A stretch of 34,983 bases of DNA from Cytophagaceae bacterium (GCA_027488335.1 JAIYBU010000087.1:1-34983), one strand, 5' to 3'; shown: positions 1-8,193, counted from the first letter of the stretch. The notes: a model not told the origin generated them from the sequence alone. A program made the numbers and translations.

Positions 1-479
1 CCAATGCCATTATTTGCTTGTTCGGGCGAATTCTCTTGTTTTGGATGCAGACTATTATGTACTTTAAAATAAAGTTTTTGTGCATCGTGCGTAAGCGTGA
101 TGTATATCCACGAAGGATTCCGAAAACTTATACCGTGTTTAAAGGCATTTTCTACAAATGGATTTAGCAACATCGGTGAAATAAAAATTTCTCGTTCAGA
201 GTTTTGTATATTGACTTTGATTTCGATGTCATGATTTTCGTCAATTCTCATGCGTTGAATATCAATATAGTTGTGCAGATATTCAATTTCCTTACTTAAT
301 GAAATGCGGTCTTGGTGGTTTTCATTCAGCATAAAACGCATCATATCGCCCAGTTTCTGAATTCCATCAGCCGTTTTTTCGGCATTTTCTTTCAACGAAA
401 CTGAATAAAGTGTATTCAGTGCATTGAATAAAAAAATGTGGGTTGAAGGGTTGATTATTGAAAAGATGAGAATATACAT
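1..479 (-). pseudogene. 5'-truncated LytS-type histidine kinase copy (partial at window edge)
   Basis: This stretch is a near-identical, gap-free copy of 5131-5570, the HATPase half of the intact sensor kinase at 5019-6596. Most differences are silent, so both copies were probably functional for some time. Similarity stops at about position 436, inside the H-box. In the intact gene the motif reads NPHFLFN, but here the frame reads INPSTHIFLFN, so the phosphoacceptor spacing is broken. The whole membrane region is absent. An ATG at 479 opens a frame that joins the kinase frame and stays open to the window edge, so a short HATPase-only protein is possible. I treat it as a relic. The 3' end, and any partner regulator, lie outside the window. 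Confidence 0.8.
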
Positions 480-481
480 TT

Positions 482-503
482 CCAAATCCCCCGAAAGGGG
501 TAT
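482..503. repeat. Dispersed C4/G4 imperfect palindrome, copy 1
   Basis: The core CCCCCGAAAGGGG is a short stem-loop, flanked by CCAAAT on one side and TA on the other. Read on the minus strand it gives ACCCCTTTCGGGGGATTTGG, which matches the copies at 4975-5000 and 28415-28439 in arms and in the G-rich tail. It lies immediately upstream of the truncated kinase frame. Confidence 0.55.
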
Positions 504-600
504 TGTGAAGGTTTAGTATTGAAACTAAATTGCATCTTTATTTAGATTAAATTTTAAATAATCTCCATATATCAAGCATTACGATGACGATAAGTGTAAA

Positions 601-858
601 ATGAAAATTTATTTAGACTTCGATGTTATTGTTGTATAGCATACATATCTATTAAATGGTAAATATAATGACGGTTGTAAGGAAGTACTCAAAAAGCTTT
701 AAGAAGCTGGTTATGAAATAATCCTTAAGACAATGAGAGTTGAATTTAATAACAGCACACTCGAAAAAGTAATAGATTGGTTCTCAGCTGCTCATGTTTT
801 TATTTTTGATAAAAGTGCAACACCAAAACAAAACGTTCAAATTGAATCTTATCACTAA
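601..858 (+). pseudogene. Decayed small HAD-like hydrolase
   Basis: Starting at an ATG, the frame reads MKIYLDFDVIVV, a stop at 637-639, then HTYLLNGKYNDGCKEVLKKL, a second stop at 700-702, then EAGYEIILKTMRVEFNNSTL and on to a final stop at 856-858. The LDFD start followed by VV-x-HTY is the signature I recall from small Bacteroidota HAD-type hydrolases, where the two stop positions normally carry Glu and Gln. TAG and TAA are each one substitution from those codons, so simple nonsense mutation explains both. The C-terminal third no longer looks like the family. Family assignment rests on memory of the motif, not on a search. Confidence 0.5.
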
Positions 859-1140
859 ATCGTGAAAAATGCTGTTTGTTAAAGGTTTGAGTTTGAATAT
901 TTTAAATAAATAGGGGAGTCACTTAAATTTTGGCCAAACTTCTAACGAATGAGCCAAAGATTAGTTTTAAAATGTCTTTTTATGTAAAAAAGCTTTTTAT
1001 ATTCGCTAATAAATAACTTATCTGCTTAAAATAGATTAAAAAGGTTAAACAAAAAACGTGGATAACAGGTAGTATATACTTTTTACTATACACAAGAAGA
1101 ATGTCTATAACATAAATTAAATCTTTATAAATATTACAGC

Positions 1141-1827
1141 ATGAAAAAACTACTATTAATTTTGGTGACCATTTGTACAATCGGAGGGAATGCCTTTTGT
1201 CAGGAAAAAGTTAAAATTAAAAACCCCAATGATGGAAAGTTTGCTATTGGCTTAGGCATAGGAACAACCCCCAGTTTGGATTTTTCCTATCAATCTAACA
1301 AGCACTTAAGTGTTAAGTTGAAGTACAATTACTTTAAATATAATACAGTTACGCAATTGGATATTTCAGGCGAGAAAATAGCGTTGGGTAGCGGCCTTAA
1401 TATGAGTGCTTTAGGCCTATCGTTGGAATATTTCCCTTTTGCGAAGAGTAGCTTTAAATTACTTGGAGGAGTGAGCTATGTATTAAAAGGTAACTTGGAA
1501 GTATTGGCAACGCCAATGGGAGATTATACTTTTGGCGAGACCGTATTTACACCTAAAGAAGTTGGATCTTTCAAATTTGGGTTAGATTATGGTAAAGGAA
1601 TTGCACCATTTGCAGGTATAGGATTTGGAAGAGCAGTTCCTAAGAGAAGAGTAGGTTTGGGTTTTGAATTAGGAACATACTCCCTAAAGCAGCCAGTAGT
1701 ATCATTAACAGGTACGGAACGCCTTAGTAGCATGAACGAACAAGAGGCAAAAGTTCAAGCCAACATGAATGATTGGCGTTACTGGCCAATATTAAATGTT
1801 AGATTGGCAGTGCGTGTAAACAAATAA
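1141..1827 (+). CDS. Outer-membrane beta-barrel protein, unknown function
   Basis: This 228-residue protein has a typical signal peptide of about 20 residues (MKKLLLILVT core, ending NAFCQ). The rest is a succession of alternating hydrophobic/polar stretches rich in Gly, Tyr and Phe, such as FAIGLGIGTTPSLDFSYQ, LSVKLKYNYFKYN, FKLLGGVSYVLKG and the final ILNVRLAVRVNK. This fits a small eight-stranded barrel in the outer membrane. No family-specific motif was recognised. The lipoprotein gene at 1853 begins 25 bp after the stop, so the two are probably co-transcribed and may act together. The 280 bp upstream hold no other gene and no clear consensus promoter. Confidence 0.7.
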   Translation: MKKLLLILVTICTIGGNAFCQEKVKIKNPNDGKFAIGLGIGTTPSLDFSYQSNKHLSVKLKYNYFKYNTVTQLDISGEKIALGSGLNMSALGLSLEYFPFAKSSFKLLGGVSYVLKGNLEVLATPMGDYTFGETVFTPKEVGSFKFGLDYGKGIAPFAGIGFGRAVPKRRVGLGFELGTYSLKQPVVSLTGTERLSSMNEQEAKVQANMNDWRYWPILNVRLAVRVNK

Positions 1828-1852
1828 CTTTAATATTAAAATATAAGAAATC

Positions 1853-3526
1853 ATGAAACTAAAACATATAAATCATTTTCGTCCTGTATTATACGCAATT
1901 TTCGTATTTTTCGTCGTCTTTGCTTGCCAGAAGACTAATCCCTTTGAAGACGTACAATTAACTGTAAATACAGACATTTTTAAAGCTCCAATATTATTAA
2001 GGTTTGTTGATGGTAATCCAGATGCAACAAAAGTACCAGAAGGTTTAACCGTAACGATTTCGGGCCCAGATAAAGATGTAGTATTAAACGATGCGGGTGG
2101 TAAAGATTATACGGTAGCAGGAAATGTACTTCCATTAGTTTTGAAAAACAATGTTAGCCCATCGCAAACGAAGCCCATCAATTTTACAGTGGCTGTTTCT
2201 GGAGCTGGATATGTATCAACCAGTAAAACGATTACTGTTGTTAGTGCGGATAGTTCCTTATCGTTTGAAATTCCCCTAACAAGTGTTAATAGTCCGCCGG
2301 ATGGTGCTGCTGCCGCCACGAAGGTATTATCATTAACAGCGGGAGAAACGATTACTGTACCCGCTACGGCGGATAAAGCTGAGACAGCACAAATTACTAT
2401 TGCACCAGGAACACAAGTAAAAGATGCAGCAGGAAATGTAATCAATGCAACAACGGTAAATGCACAAGTAGTACAATATGGTACTCAAAATGAAGAAGCT
2501 TTAAGTAATTTTCCAGGAGGCTTTTCTCCACTAAATGTTGCAACGCAAAATGGCACTAATACCAATGGAGAATTTATTACTGCTGGTTTTGTAGCTGTTG
2601 ACATGGAGGCGGGGGGGAAAAAAGTGACTGGATTTTCTAAACCAATTGATATAAAAGTAGGGGTCAGTGCAGAATTAGACAACCCCGAAACGGGTCAGAA
2701 AGTACGTGAAGGAGATAAAATTCCAACTTGGAGTTATGAAAGTGAAACAGGACAGTGGAAAGAAGAAGGAGAGGCTGTTATAATAAAAGGAAGTGATGGA
2801 AAATTAGTGGCATCTTTTAAAGCAAGTCACTTATCTTATTGGAATATTGACTGGTTTTATGGTCTTAGATTTAATAGAACTTGTCCAACAAACTTTTCTC
2901 TGAAAGTAAGCTCTAACATAACTGGTTATGTAAATTCATACGATTATTATACTAAAATGTATATTGTTCAAAGCAATGGGACAAGAATATTTCGAGGTAA
3001 TTTGTATTATTTTAGCCCTGTGAATGGTGCATCTAATCCCTTTGGAGGTAGCGTTCCTTCGGGTTACAGAATGCAATTAGAAGTTTACAAATGGGGTGAT
3101 AATACTAAAATAGGAGGGACAGCCATTTTTAATCCTTGTGGAATTACGCAAGTTCCAGTAACAATAACAGCACCACCACCACCAGTCTATCTTAATATTG
3201 ACATTGATTTTACAGCAAAGTGTAGGAATAATAACATAATTATTAAGCCCTCAACTTGGATTGCTTTTTATGACATAACCGCAAGAAGATGGTCATGGGA
3301 TTATGCAAGAAGCGGTAAAGCAAACATCACATTGAGAGAGGGAGTACAACATATTTTTTACACGTATTATGGTGGTAAATCGTATTCAGGTAACGTTACA
3401 TTTGGAAAAAATTCATCTACTATCGTTCCTTCAGGAGGCACAGGTGTGTCAGGTTCAATGACGTATAATAATTCAACGGGGAAAGTAAATGTTTCAGCAA
3501 CTTATACAAGTGATAATTGTAAATAA
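1853..3526 (+). CDS. Large surface or periplasmic lipoprotein
   Basis: The 557-residue product has a lipoprotein signal: a basic start, a hydrophobic core and FVVFAC with the lipid-attachment Cys at residue 25. The mature part is beta-rich. Residues about 35-145 resemble Ig-like or carboxypeptidase-regulatory-like folds. Residues about 290-335 contain a W-x-EEGEA segment followed by SHLSYWNID, a pattern I associate with large Bacteroidota lipoproteins of no known activity. After a PPPP hinge near residue 440 there is a second beta-rich segment ending in a Cys-containing tail (DNCK). There are no catalytic motifs. It sits 25 bp behind the barrel gene and is followed by a strong terminator, making a two-gene unit. 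Function is unknown; a surface-adhesion or barrel-partner role is only a guess. Confidence 0.7.
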   Translation: MKLKHINHFRPVLYAIFVFFVVFACQKTNPFEDVQLTVNTDIFKAPILLRFVDGNPDATKVPEGLTVTISGPDKDVVLNDAGGKDYTVAGNVLPLVLKNNVSPSQTKPINFTVAVSGAGYVSTSKTITVVSADSSLSFEIPLTSVNSPPDGAAAATKVLSLTAGETITVPATADKAETAQITIAPGTQVKDAAGNVINATTVNAQVVQYGTQNEEALSNFPGGFSPLNVATQNGTNTNGEFITAGFVAVDMEAGGKKVTGFSKPIDIKVGVSAELDNPETGQKVREGDKIPTWSYESETGQWKEEGEAVIIKGSDGKLVASFKASHLSYWNIDWFYGLRFNRTCPTNFSLKVSSNITGYVNSYDYYTKMYIVQSNGTRIFRGNLYYFSPVNGASNPFGGSVPSGYRMQLEVYKWGDNTKIGGTAIFNPCGITQVPVTITAPPPPVYLNIDIDFTAKCRNNNIIIKPSTWIAFYDITARRWSWDYARSGKANITLREGVQHIFYTYYGGKSYSGNVTFGKNSSTIVPSGGTGVSGSMTYNNSTGKVNVSATYTSDNCK

Positions 3527-3549
3527 TTGATTGTGAATGCACATAGCTT

Positions 3550-3580
3550 AAAGGGAAGGCTTCGGGGAAGTCTTCCCTTT
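3550..3580 (+). terminator. Rho-independent-like terminator after the lipoprotein gene
   Basis: Arms AAAGGGAAG (3550-3558) and CTTCCCTTT (3572-3580) pair perfectly around a 13-nt loop, 23 bp after the stop codon. The following T-run is short, so termination strength is uncertain. Confidence 0.7.
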
Positions 3581-3693
3581 ATATGGACCCCATTTGAATA
3601 GTATAACTAATGTAAGTTGCGTATAATGATACTAAAAGTAAAATCCTTCAAAATAGGGTAATTTTGGTTTCCAAACTAAAAACTACCTTACAG

Positions 3694-4092
3694 ATGAAAG
3701 ATTTTACAATCGCAATTTACTGTTTTTTTAAATGATTTGTTATTGAGAATTGATAACAAAGAATCAGATAAACGTCGAAAACTAAAAAATTCACAATTAA
3801 TTACCACGGTATAGTATCAGCAAAGCATTTTTATGGCAATCAAACATCAGCTTGTGCCTATTTAGAAGCTCATTATAGTTTTAAAATGCCCGAAAAGAGT
3901 AATTTTAATAGAATTTTGCACAGTTTAACTGATTTGATAGCTGATTTGTTCTTTTATTTAGGTCTACTATTTAAAGAATTGAATTTACAAAGTGTCTATA
4001 TCATTGACTCATTTTTAGATTGTAGTTATTCTATAAACTATTTTCAGATGCTTTTGGCTTTCAAATCTATTTTAAAGCACTTTCTAAGATAA
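3694..4092 (+). pseudogene. IS982-family transposase relic
   Basis: Reading across frames gives MKDFTIAIYCFF, then NDLLLRIDNKESDKRRKLKN and SQLITTV, then VSAKHFYGNQTSACAYLEAH, MPEKSNFNRILHSLTDLIAD and KELNLQSVYIIDSF. This order (an SQLITTA-like start, SAKYFYGN, KSNFNRRLH, YxIDSFP) is the N-terminal half of IS982-type DDE transposases. IIDSF carries the first catalytic Asp. At least two frameshifts (near 3730 and 3810) break it. After about 4040 the similarity ends, so the later catalytic residues and the right end are missing. Flanking terminal inverted repeats were not found. The open stretch 3886-4092 is part of this relic, not a gene. Confidence 0.75.
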
Positions 4093-4290
4093 GAACCTCT
4101 GAAGGTGTTAATTTGATATATCGCTTCGCTCTCATAAAGCAAAGTTAATCAATTTAATTATTTGTGTCTTATTACTTGTATCTTGGTGATAGATTGAAAC
4201 TTCATTTAACGAATTAACACAAGTCCAAAAACTTGACACACTTCAGTTTACACTCCCAATTAATTCAGTGACTAACAAGAATAATAAGAG

Positions 4291-5013
4291 TTAAAGCCTC
4301 AATTGCTCACGAATTTCACTGAGTTTATCTTCATACGAAGCACCGACTGATATTTCATTACCCGCCACCCATACCGATTGGCGGGTGATTTTTTGTATTT
4401 TACTCACCGCTACAATATAGGAGCGATGAATTCTAATGAACTGATTTGCAGGGAGTTGTGTTGTGCATTCACCAATGTTTTGTCGGCATAGAAGTTTTTT
4501 GTTGGGTAGCACATACGCCATATAATTGCCTTCGGCTTCTATATAAAGAATATCATCAAATAACACTTTTTCTTCTTCATAACCAGTTTTTAGAAAAATA
4601 AAATTTGGAGAACTTTCAGCTCTTGAAAGCTTCATTTCGAGGGCTTTATTGCAGGCTTTTGTAAACCTTGCCAACGCAAAAGGTTTCATTAAATAATCAA
4701 TGGCATCGAGTTCAAAGCCTTTCACTGCATATTCAGAATAGGCCGTTGTGAAGATAATCATCGGTGTTTTTTGCAAGATATGCACAAACTCAATGCCCGA
4801 AATATCAGGCATTTTTATATCCAAAAAAATCAAATCAACTTTGTTTTGCTGCAAATACGGAATTGCCTCGAAGGCATCAGTAAAAGTGGCTTTTAGTTCA
4901 AGAAATGGCACTTTCTGTGCGTGTATTTCAATAACCTCTAAGGCTCTTGGTTCGTCGTCGATGGCAATGGCGGTAACCCCCAACCCCTGAAGGGGAGTAA
5001 TGTTTTTTTGCAT
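4291..5013 (-). CDS. LytTR-family response regulator
   Basis: The 240-residue protein has a receiver domain (residues about 14-130) with the acidic pair DD at 19-20, phosphoacceptor D65 in FLDIKMP, a Thr in IIFTTAYSEYAVKGF and K109 in DYLMKPF. It ends in a LytTR DNA-binding domain (about 135-240; YIEAEGNYMAYVL, FIRIHRSYIV). It follows its kinase by 5 bp and is co-transcribed. The first residues, MQKNITPLQGLGVTAIAIDDEP, are unusual. Bases encoding TPLQGLGV are a copy of a dispersed C4/G4 palindrome, so the original start has been replaced or extended. A TTG within that repeat could also start translation. Target genes are unknown; LytTR regulators usually bind imperfect direct repeats. Confidence 0.95.
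   Translation of the reverse strand: MQKNITPLQGLGVTAIAIDDEPRALEVIEIHAQKVPFLELKATFTDAFEAIPYLQQNKVDLIFLDIKMPDISGIEFVHILQKTPMIIFTTAYSEYAVKGFELDAIDYLMKPFALARFTKACNKALEMKLSRAESSPNFIFLKTGYEEEKVLFDDILYIEAEGNYMAYVLPNKKLLCRQNIGECTTQLPANQFIRIHRSYIVAVSKIQKITRQSVWVAGNEISVGASYEDKLSEIREQLRL
4975..5000. repeat. Dispersed C4/G4 imperfect palindrome, copy 2, inside a coding start
   Basis: On the minus strand this reads TTACTCCCCTTCAGGGGTTG followed by more G. It matches the copy at 28415-28439 in the ACTCCC start, the palindrome arms and the TTGGG tail. It is translated as TPLQGLGV near the N-terminus of the response regulator. Confidence 0.6.
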
Positions 5014-5018
5014 AATTT

Positions 5019-6596
5019 CTAATAAATTCCGATAATCAAAGATACAAAATAATCGTTGTCCGATACCTGAATATCAAGCGTGTGGCGGTTGGGATAAATC
5101 AATTCGAGGCGTTTTTTTACATTCTCTAAGCCAATGCCATTATTTGCTTGTTCGGGCGAATTCTCTTGTTTAGGATGCAGACTATTATGTACTTTAAAAT
5201 AAAGTTTTTGTGCATCGTGCGTAAGTGTAATGTATATCCACGAAGAGTTGCGTAAACTTATACCATGTTTAAAGGCATTCTCTACAAATGGGTTAAGTAG
5301 CATCGGCGAAATAAAAATTTCTCGTTCAGAGTTTTGTATATTGACTTTGATTTCGATGTCATGGTTTTCATCAATTCTCATACGTTGAATATCAATATAG
5401 TTGTGCAGATATTCAATTTCCTTACTTAATGAAATGCGGTCTTGGTGGTTTTCATTCAGCATAAAACGCATCATATCGCCCAGTTTCTGAATACCATCAG
5501 CCGTTTTTTCGGCATTTTCTTTCAACGAAACTGAATAAAGTGTATTCAGTGCATTGAATAAAAAATGAGGATTTATTTGTGAGCGAAGATTTAATAATTC
5601 AGCCGATTTTGAGACGATTTGTGTTTTAAGTTCGATTTTTTCTTTGAAAATGACTTTTCTTAAAAAGGCAATGACAACAGAAGTAAAGATAAATATTAAG
5701 AATAATTGAAGAATCCATTCCGCATGAAATTCAAAATATATGTGGGAGTAATTTAACCAACTTATGAATTGAATAAAATATCCGCCAATTGCCCCCAAAA
5801 GATTGATAAATAAAAAATAAATTGCTCCATTCTGAAATTCTTGCGACTTTACTGAAGAAAAATAAGGGAGAACTTTTCTGTAGAATACTTCTTGTGCAAA
5901 GTAAACAGTTGTAGTACCAATCGCCATTAACGATAATTCGCTGACAGCTCCATACCAATAGTTTTTTTGAGGGAGATTGGCCGTTATTGCTATCAGTATT
6001 ATAAAACCAGCGATTGAAATATTCAAGAAATACATCAAATACTGAAAATTTTCTTCTTTTTCTTCATTCAGTTTTTGATTCAAGAAATAGTAAAATTGAG
6101 CGAAGCATTCATACAGCAAAATAATAACTACTGCTGCCATTGAGTTTGTGAAGAGAAAAAACTTTCGGAAAAGAGAATAGACTTTTATACCAGCTATTTG
6201 CTCATGACTATCGACAGTATGACGAATGTATAGTTTAAGAAAATCGAATAAGAAAACACCCGTAACCACAAAAGCAGTACTCATGAAAATGAGGATAAAT
6301 AATTGATAGTCGAGTTTTTTTTCTTTAAATCGAGGATAAATATAATAATGAAATATAAACCACCCGCCTAAGAAAAATAATGCTCCCGTAATGATGGGGA
6401 ATATGGTGTTTGAAAAGTGATTGTAGTTTCTGAGTGGCTCCCAAATAAGTGCGTGTGGTATTTTATTTAACTCAGCGGTCGTGACTATTTGGTCGAAGTG
6501 TCTTGCTTCTTGGAAAAGCCTTCGGGTTACATAAATGATTACCGAAATAAATACAAGAAGGAATTCGTATCGTCTGATTTTTTTTAATGATTGCAT
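5019..6596 (-). CDS. LytS/YehU-type sensor histidine kinase
   Basis: The N-terminal 320 residues hold about seven to eight hydrophobic segments (roughly 18-30, 73-95, 107-128, 154-175, 198-214, 226-243, 266-288, 302-322), so sensing is probably within the membrane. A His_kinase domain follows, with QINPHFLFNALNTLYSVS as the H-box. The HATPase has N and G boxes, with NPFVENAFKHG and NNGIGLENVKKRLELIYP. I start at the ATG at 6596 (MQSLKKIRR, 525 aa); a TTG eight codons upstream is possible but less likely. The response regulator begins 5 bp downstream. A 440-bp direct copy of the HATPase part lies at the window's left end, giving two recombination-competent repeats about 5.1 kb apart. Confidence 0.93.
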   Translation of the reverse strand: MQSLKKIRRYEFLLVFISVIIYVTRRLFQEARHFDQIVTTAELNKIPHALIWEPLRNYNHFSNTIFPIITGALFFLGGWFIFHYYIYPRFKEKKLDYQLFILIFMSTAFVVTGVFLFDFLKLYIRHTVDSHEQIAGIKVYSLFRKFFLFTNSMAAVVIILLYECFAQFYYFLNQKLNEEKEENFQYLMYFLNISIAGFIILIAITANLPQKNYWYGAVSELSLMAIGTTTVYFAQEVFYRKVLPYFSSVKSQEFQNGAIYFLFINLLGAIGGYFIQFISWLNYSHIYFEFHAEWILQLFLIFIFTSVVIAFLRKVIFKEKIELKTQIVSKSAELLNLRSQINPHFLFNALNTLYSVSLKENAEKTADGIQKLGDMMRFMLNENHQDRISLSKEIEYLHNYIDIQRMRIDENHDIEIKVNIQNSEREIFISPMLLNPFVENAFKHGISLRNSSWIYITLTHDAQKLYFKVHNSLHPKQENSPEQANNGIGLENVKKRLELIYPNRHTLDIQVSDNDYFVSLIIGIY

Positions 6597-6692
6597 AGCT
6601 TTTTCATATATTTTCAACAAAACTATGCTCTGAAATTAGAAGAAAATCAAAAATGTTGTAGACGTGTGGAAAAAAGTGACGAAATGATGCCT

Positions 6693-7067
6693 TCAAAACC
6701 CAATTTTTCTACGTTCGGGTTCTTCTGTGATTACTCTCATGGCGTTTCTTGCAAAACGATTTTCGTATTTTTCGTGCCAGTACGCAGCCGCCATTTGCCA
6801 TTTTTCAACTTCGGCTTTTAGTTTTTCATTTTCGAGTTGGAGTTTTTCCAGCGAAAAATCAACATAATGAACCCCAATATCCAATAAATCAACAAGATTT
6901 ACCTCTAAAACCTTAGCAATTTCGGTTGCTCTCGAAATTGTTAATTCGGTTTTATTGCGTTCAATATCGCCATAAGCCGTAGTCGAGATATGAAGCATAT
7001 CAGCCATGTTTTCTTGTGAAAAACCTTTTATAAGGCGTATTTGACGTATTTTTTCACCTGTATTCAT
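6693..7067 (-). CDS. XRE-family helix-turn-helix regulator with coiled-coil tail
   Basis: The 124-residue protein has a Cro/C1-type HTH at residues 5-62 (KIRQIRLIKGFSQENMADML, then AYGDIERNKTELTISRATEI). A Leu/Glu/Lys-rich coiled coil follows at about 72-100 (LEKLQLENEKLKAEVEKW), ending in a basic tail. The coiled coil suggests oligomerisation. It is transcribed divergently from clpP across a 269-bp gap that contains a 10-bp inverted repeat, and it lies 96 bp upstream of the kinase gene on the same strand. There is no adjacent toxin gene, so an antitoxin role is not supported. Autoregulation through the shared gap is plausible but not shown. Confidence 0.85.
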   Translation of the reverse strand: MNTGEKIRQIRLIKGFSQENMADMLHISTTAYGDIERNKTELTISRATEIAKVLEVNLVDLLDIGVHYVDFSLEKLQLENEKLKAEVEKWQMAAAYWHEKYENRFARNAMRVITEEPERRKIGF

Positions 7068-7130
7068 AAGTTAATGGACGACATAAAATGACGAATGGGT
7101 AATTGTAAAATAGTAATAATCAGGTATTAC

Positions 7131-7192
7131 TTTGTAATCAAACATTAGTTTATCGCTTTTTCTGAGAAAATATCTGAAATTCTGATTACAAA
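7131..7192. repeat. 10-bp inverted repeat between xre and clpP
   Basis: TTTGTAATCA (7131-7140) and its exact reverse complement TGATTACAAA (7183-7192) are 42 bp apart in the only space between two divergent genes. They could be operator half-sites for the XRE protein, but the sequence is AT-rich and chance cannot be excluded. Confidence 0.35.
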
Positions 7193-7336
7193 TTTCTAAA
7201 AGAATTAACATCTTTGTATCGAACAAAACGTATTTATAGAAAGTTCTTATTTTGAACTTTGGAGGCAAGCGTTCTGTTTTAAATTTAAAGAAACATCAGT
7301 AAAAACTGATAATTGATAACTGTTAATTGAAAAAAT

Positions 7337-8011
7337 ATGCACTTTGGAGAAGAATTTCGTAAGTATGCCGTACATCACATGGGCATGAGCGGTTTAGGAA
7401 TTGATGATTATATGAAACACAACGTTCAGAACATGACTCCAAATATCATCGAAGAGCGTCCGATGCGTTTTGCCGCTATCGACGTTTTTTCTCGTTTGAT
7501 TATGGACCGTATCATTTTCTTAGGAACAGGTGTTGATGATTACGTAGCAAACGTAGTTGTAGCACAATTGCTTTTCTTGGAGTCAGTTGATGCTAAAAAA
7601 GACGTTTTGATGTACATCAATAGCCCAGGTGGTTCGGTTTATGCAGGTTTAGGAATGTACGATACTATGCAGTATGTACGCCCTGATGTTGCTACAATCT
7701 GTACTTCATTAGCGGCTTCGATGGGAGCAGTATTGCTGGCAGGTGGTGCCGCTGGAAAGCGTTCTGCATTGCCACACGCTCGTGTGATGATTCACCAACC
7801 AAGTGGCGGAGCTCAAGGACAATCTCGTGATATGGAGATTACCGTGAAGGAAATCATCAAATTACGCCATGAATTATATGAAATCTTAGCAAATCATACA
7901 GGAAAAACAATTGAGCAAGTAGAACAAGACTCTGACCGTGACTATTGGATGAAAGCCGAAGAAGCAAAAGCTTATGGCTTGATTGATGAGGTTTTGTATC
8001 GTGATAAATAA
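7337..8011 (+). CDS. clpP: ATP-dependent Clp protease proteolytic subunit
   Basis: This 224-residue serine peptidase forms the tetradecameric degradation chamber used with ClpX/ClpA-type unfoldases in the cytoplasm. The Ser-His-Asp triad is visible: S128 in [13 protein letters not shown]153 in MIHQPSGG and D202 in DSDRDYWM. The oxyanion motif SPGGSV is at 96-101. The N-terminal about 30 residues ([20 protein letters not shown]) resemble the propeptide region that is removed by self-processing. Length is normal for the family. The unfoldase gene is not adjacent. The start is supported by length and by the absence of upstream in-frame similarity. A strong terminator follows at 8055. Confidence 0.98.
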   Translation: MHFGEEFRKYAVHHMGMSGLGIDDYMKHNVQNMTPNIIEERPMRFAAIDVFSRLIMDRIIFLGTGVDDYVANVVVAQLLFLESVDAKKDVLMYINSPGGSVYAGLGMYDTMQYVRPDVATICTSLAASMGAVLLAGGAAGKRSALPHARVMIHQPSGGAQGQSRDMEITVKEIIKLRHELYEILANHTGKTIEQVEQDSDRDYWMKAEEAKAYGLIDEVLYRDK

Positions 8012-8020
8012 GAAAAGCCA

Positions 8021-8050
8021 ACCGTCGGTAGTTTACAGTCGATAGTTTTA
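8021..8050. repeat. Dispersed CAGTCGATAG-type repeat, copy A
   Basis: ACAGTCGATAGTTTTAT (starting about 8036) is found identically at 21537-21553. The preceding CCGTCGGTAGTTT resembles the other copies of this degenerate family (16009, 18735 and 21612). It sits between the clpP stop and its terminator. Confidence 0.45.
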
Positions 8051-8054
8051 TTTT

Positions 8055-8089
8055 AAAAAGTCTGCGTAATTGGGTTACGCAGACTTTTT
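8055..8089 (+). terminator. Terminator downstream of clpP
   Basis: Perfect 15-bp arms, AAAAAGTCTGCGTAA (8055-8069) and TTACGCAGACTTTTT (8075-8089), enclose a 5-nt loop and end in a T-run. This is a textbook intrinsic terminator, symmetric enough to work in both directions. Confidence 0.92.
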
Positions 8090-8163
8090 TGTTGTAACAT
8101 CTTAATTTATAGTATTTTATGAAATTTATCATTCATCATTAATAATTCATCATTACTTAGCCC

Positions 8164-8171
8164 TAACTTTG
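8164..8171 (+). promoter_or_regulatory. Candidate -7 element (TAnnTTTG) for rpe
   Basis: TAACTTTG matches the Bacteroidota -7 consensus TAnnTTTG 22 bp before the rpe ATG. The matching -33 TTTG was not found at the expected spacing, so this is a partial match. Confidence 0.4.
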
Positions 8172-8193
8172 TGAAAAAAATATCCAAAAAAGT

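Noticed and set aside
637..702. In-frame TAG and TAA as recoded amino acids (pyrrolysine or readthrough)
   Set aside because: Two different stop codons at positions one substitution away from Glu and Gln, with no recoding context, are better explained as nonsense mutations.
980..1180. Open frame on the minus strand overlapping the barrel gene start
   Set aside because: Low-complexity AT-rich translation, no family features, and it overlaps the signal peptide of a well-supported gene.
3886..4092. 68-codon frame as a small independent gene
   Set aside because: Its translation (KSNFNRILHSL, YIIDSF) continues the frameshifted IS982-type transposase upstream, so it is part of a relic.
6693..7067. 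XRE protein as the antitoxin of a toxin-antitoxin pair
   Set aside because: Neighbouring genes are a sensor kinase and clpP; no small toxin gene is present.
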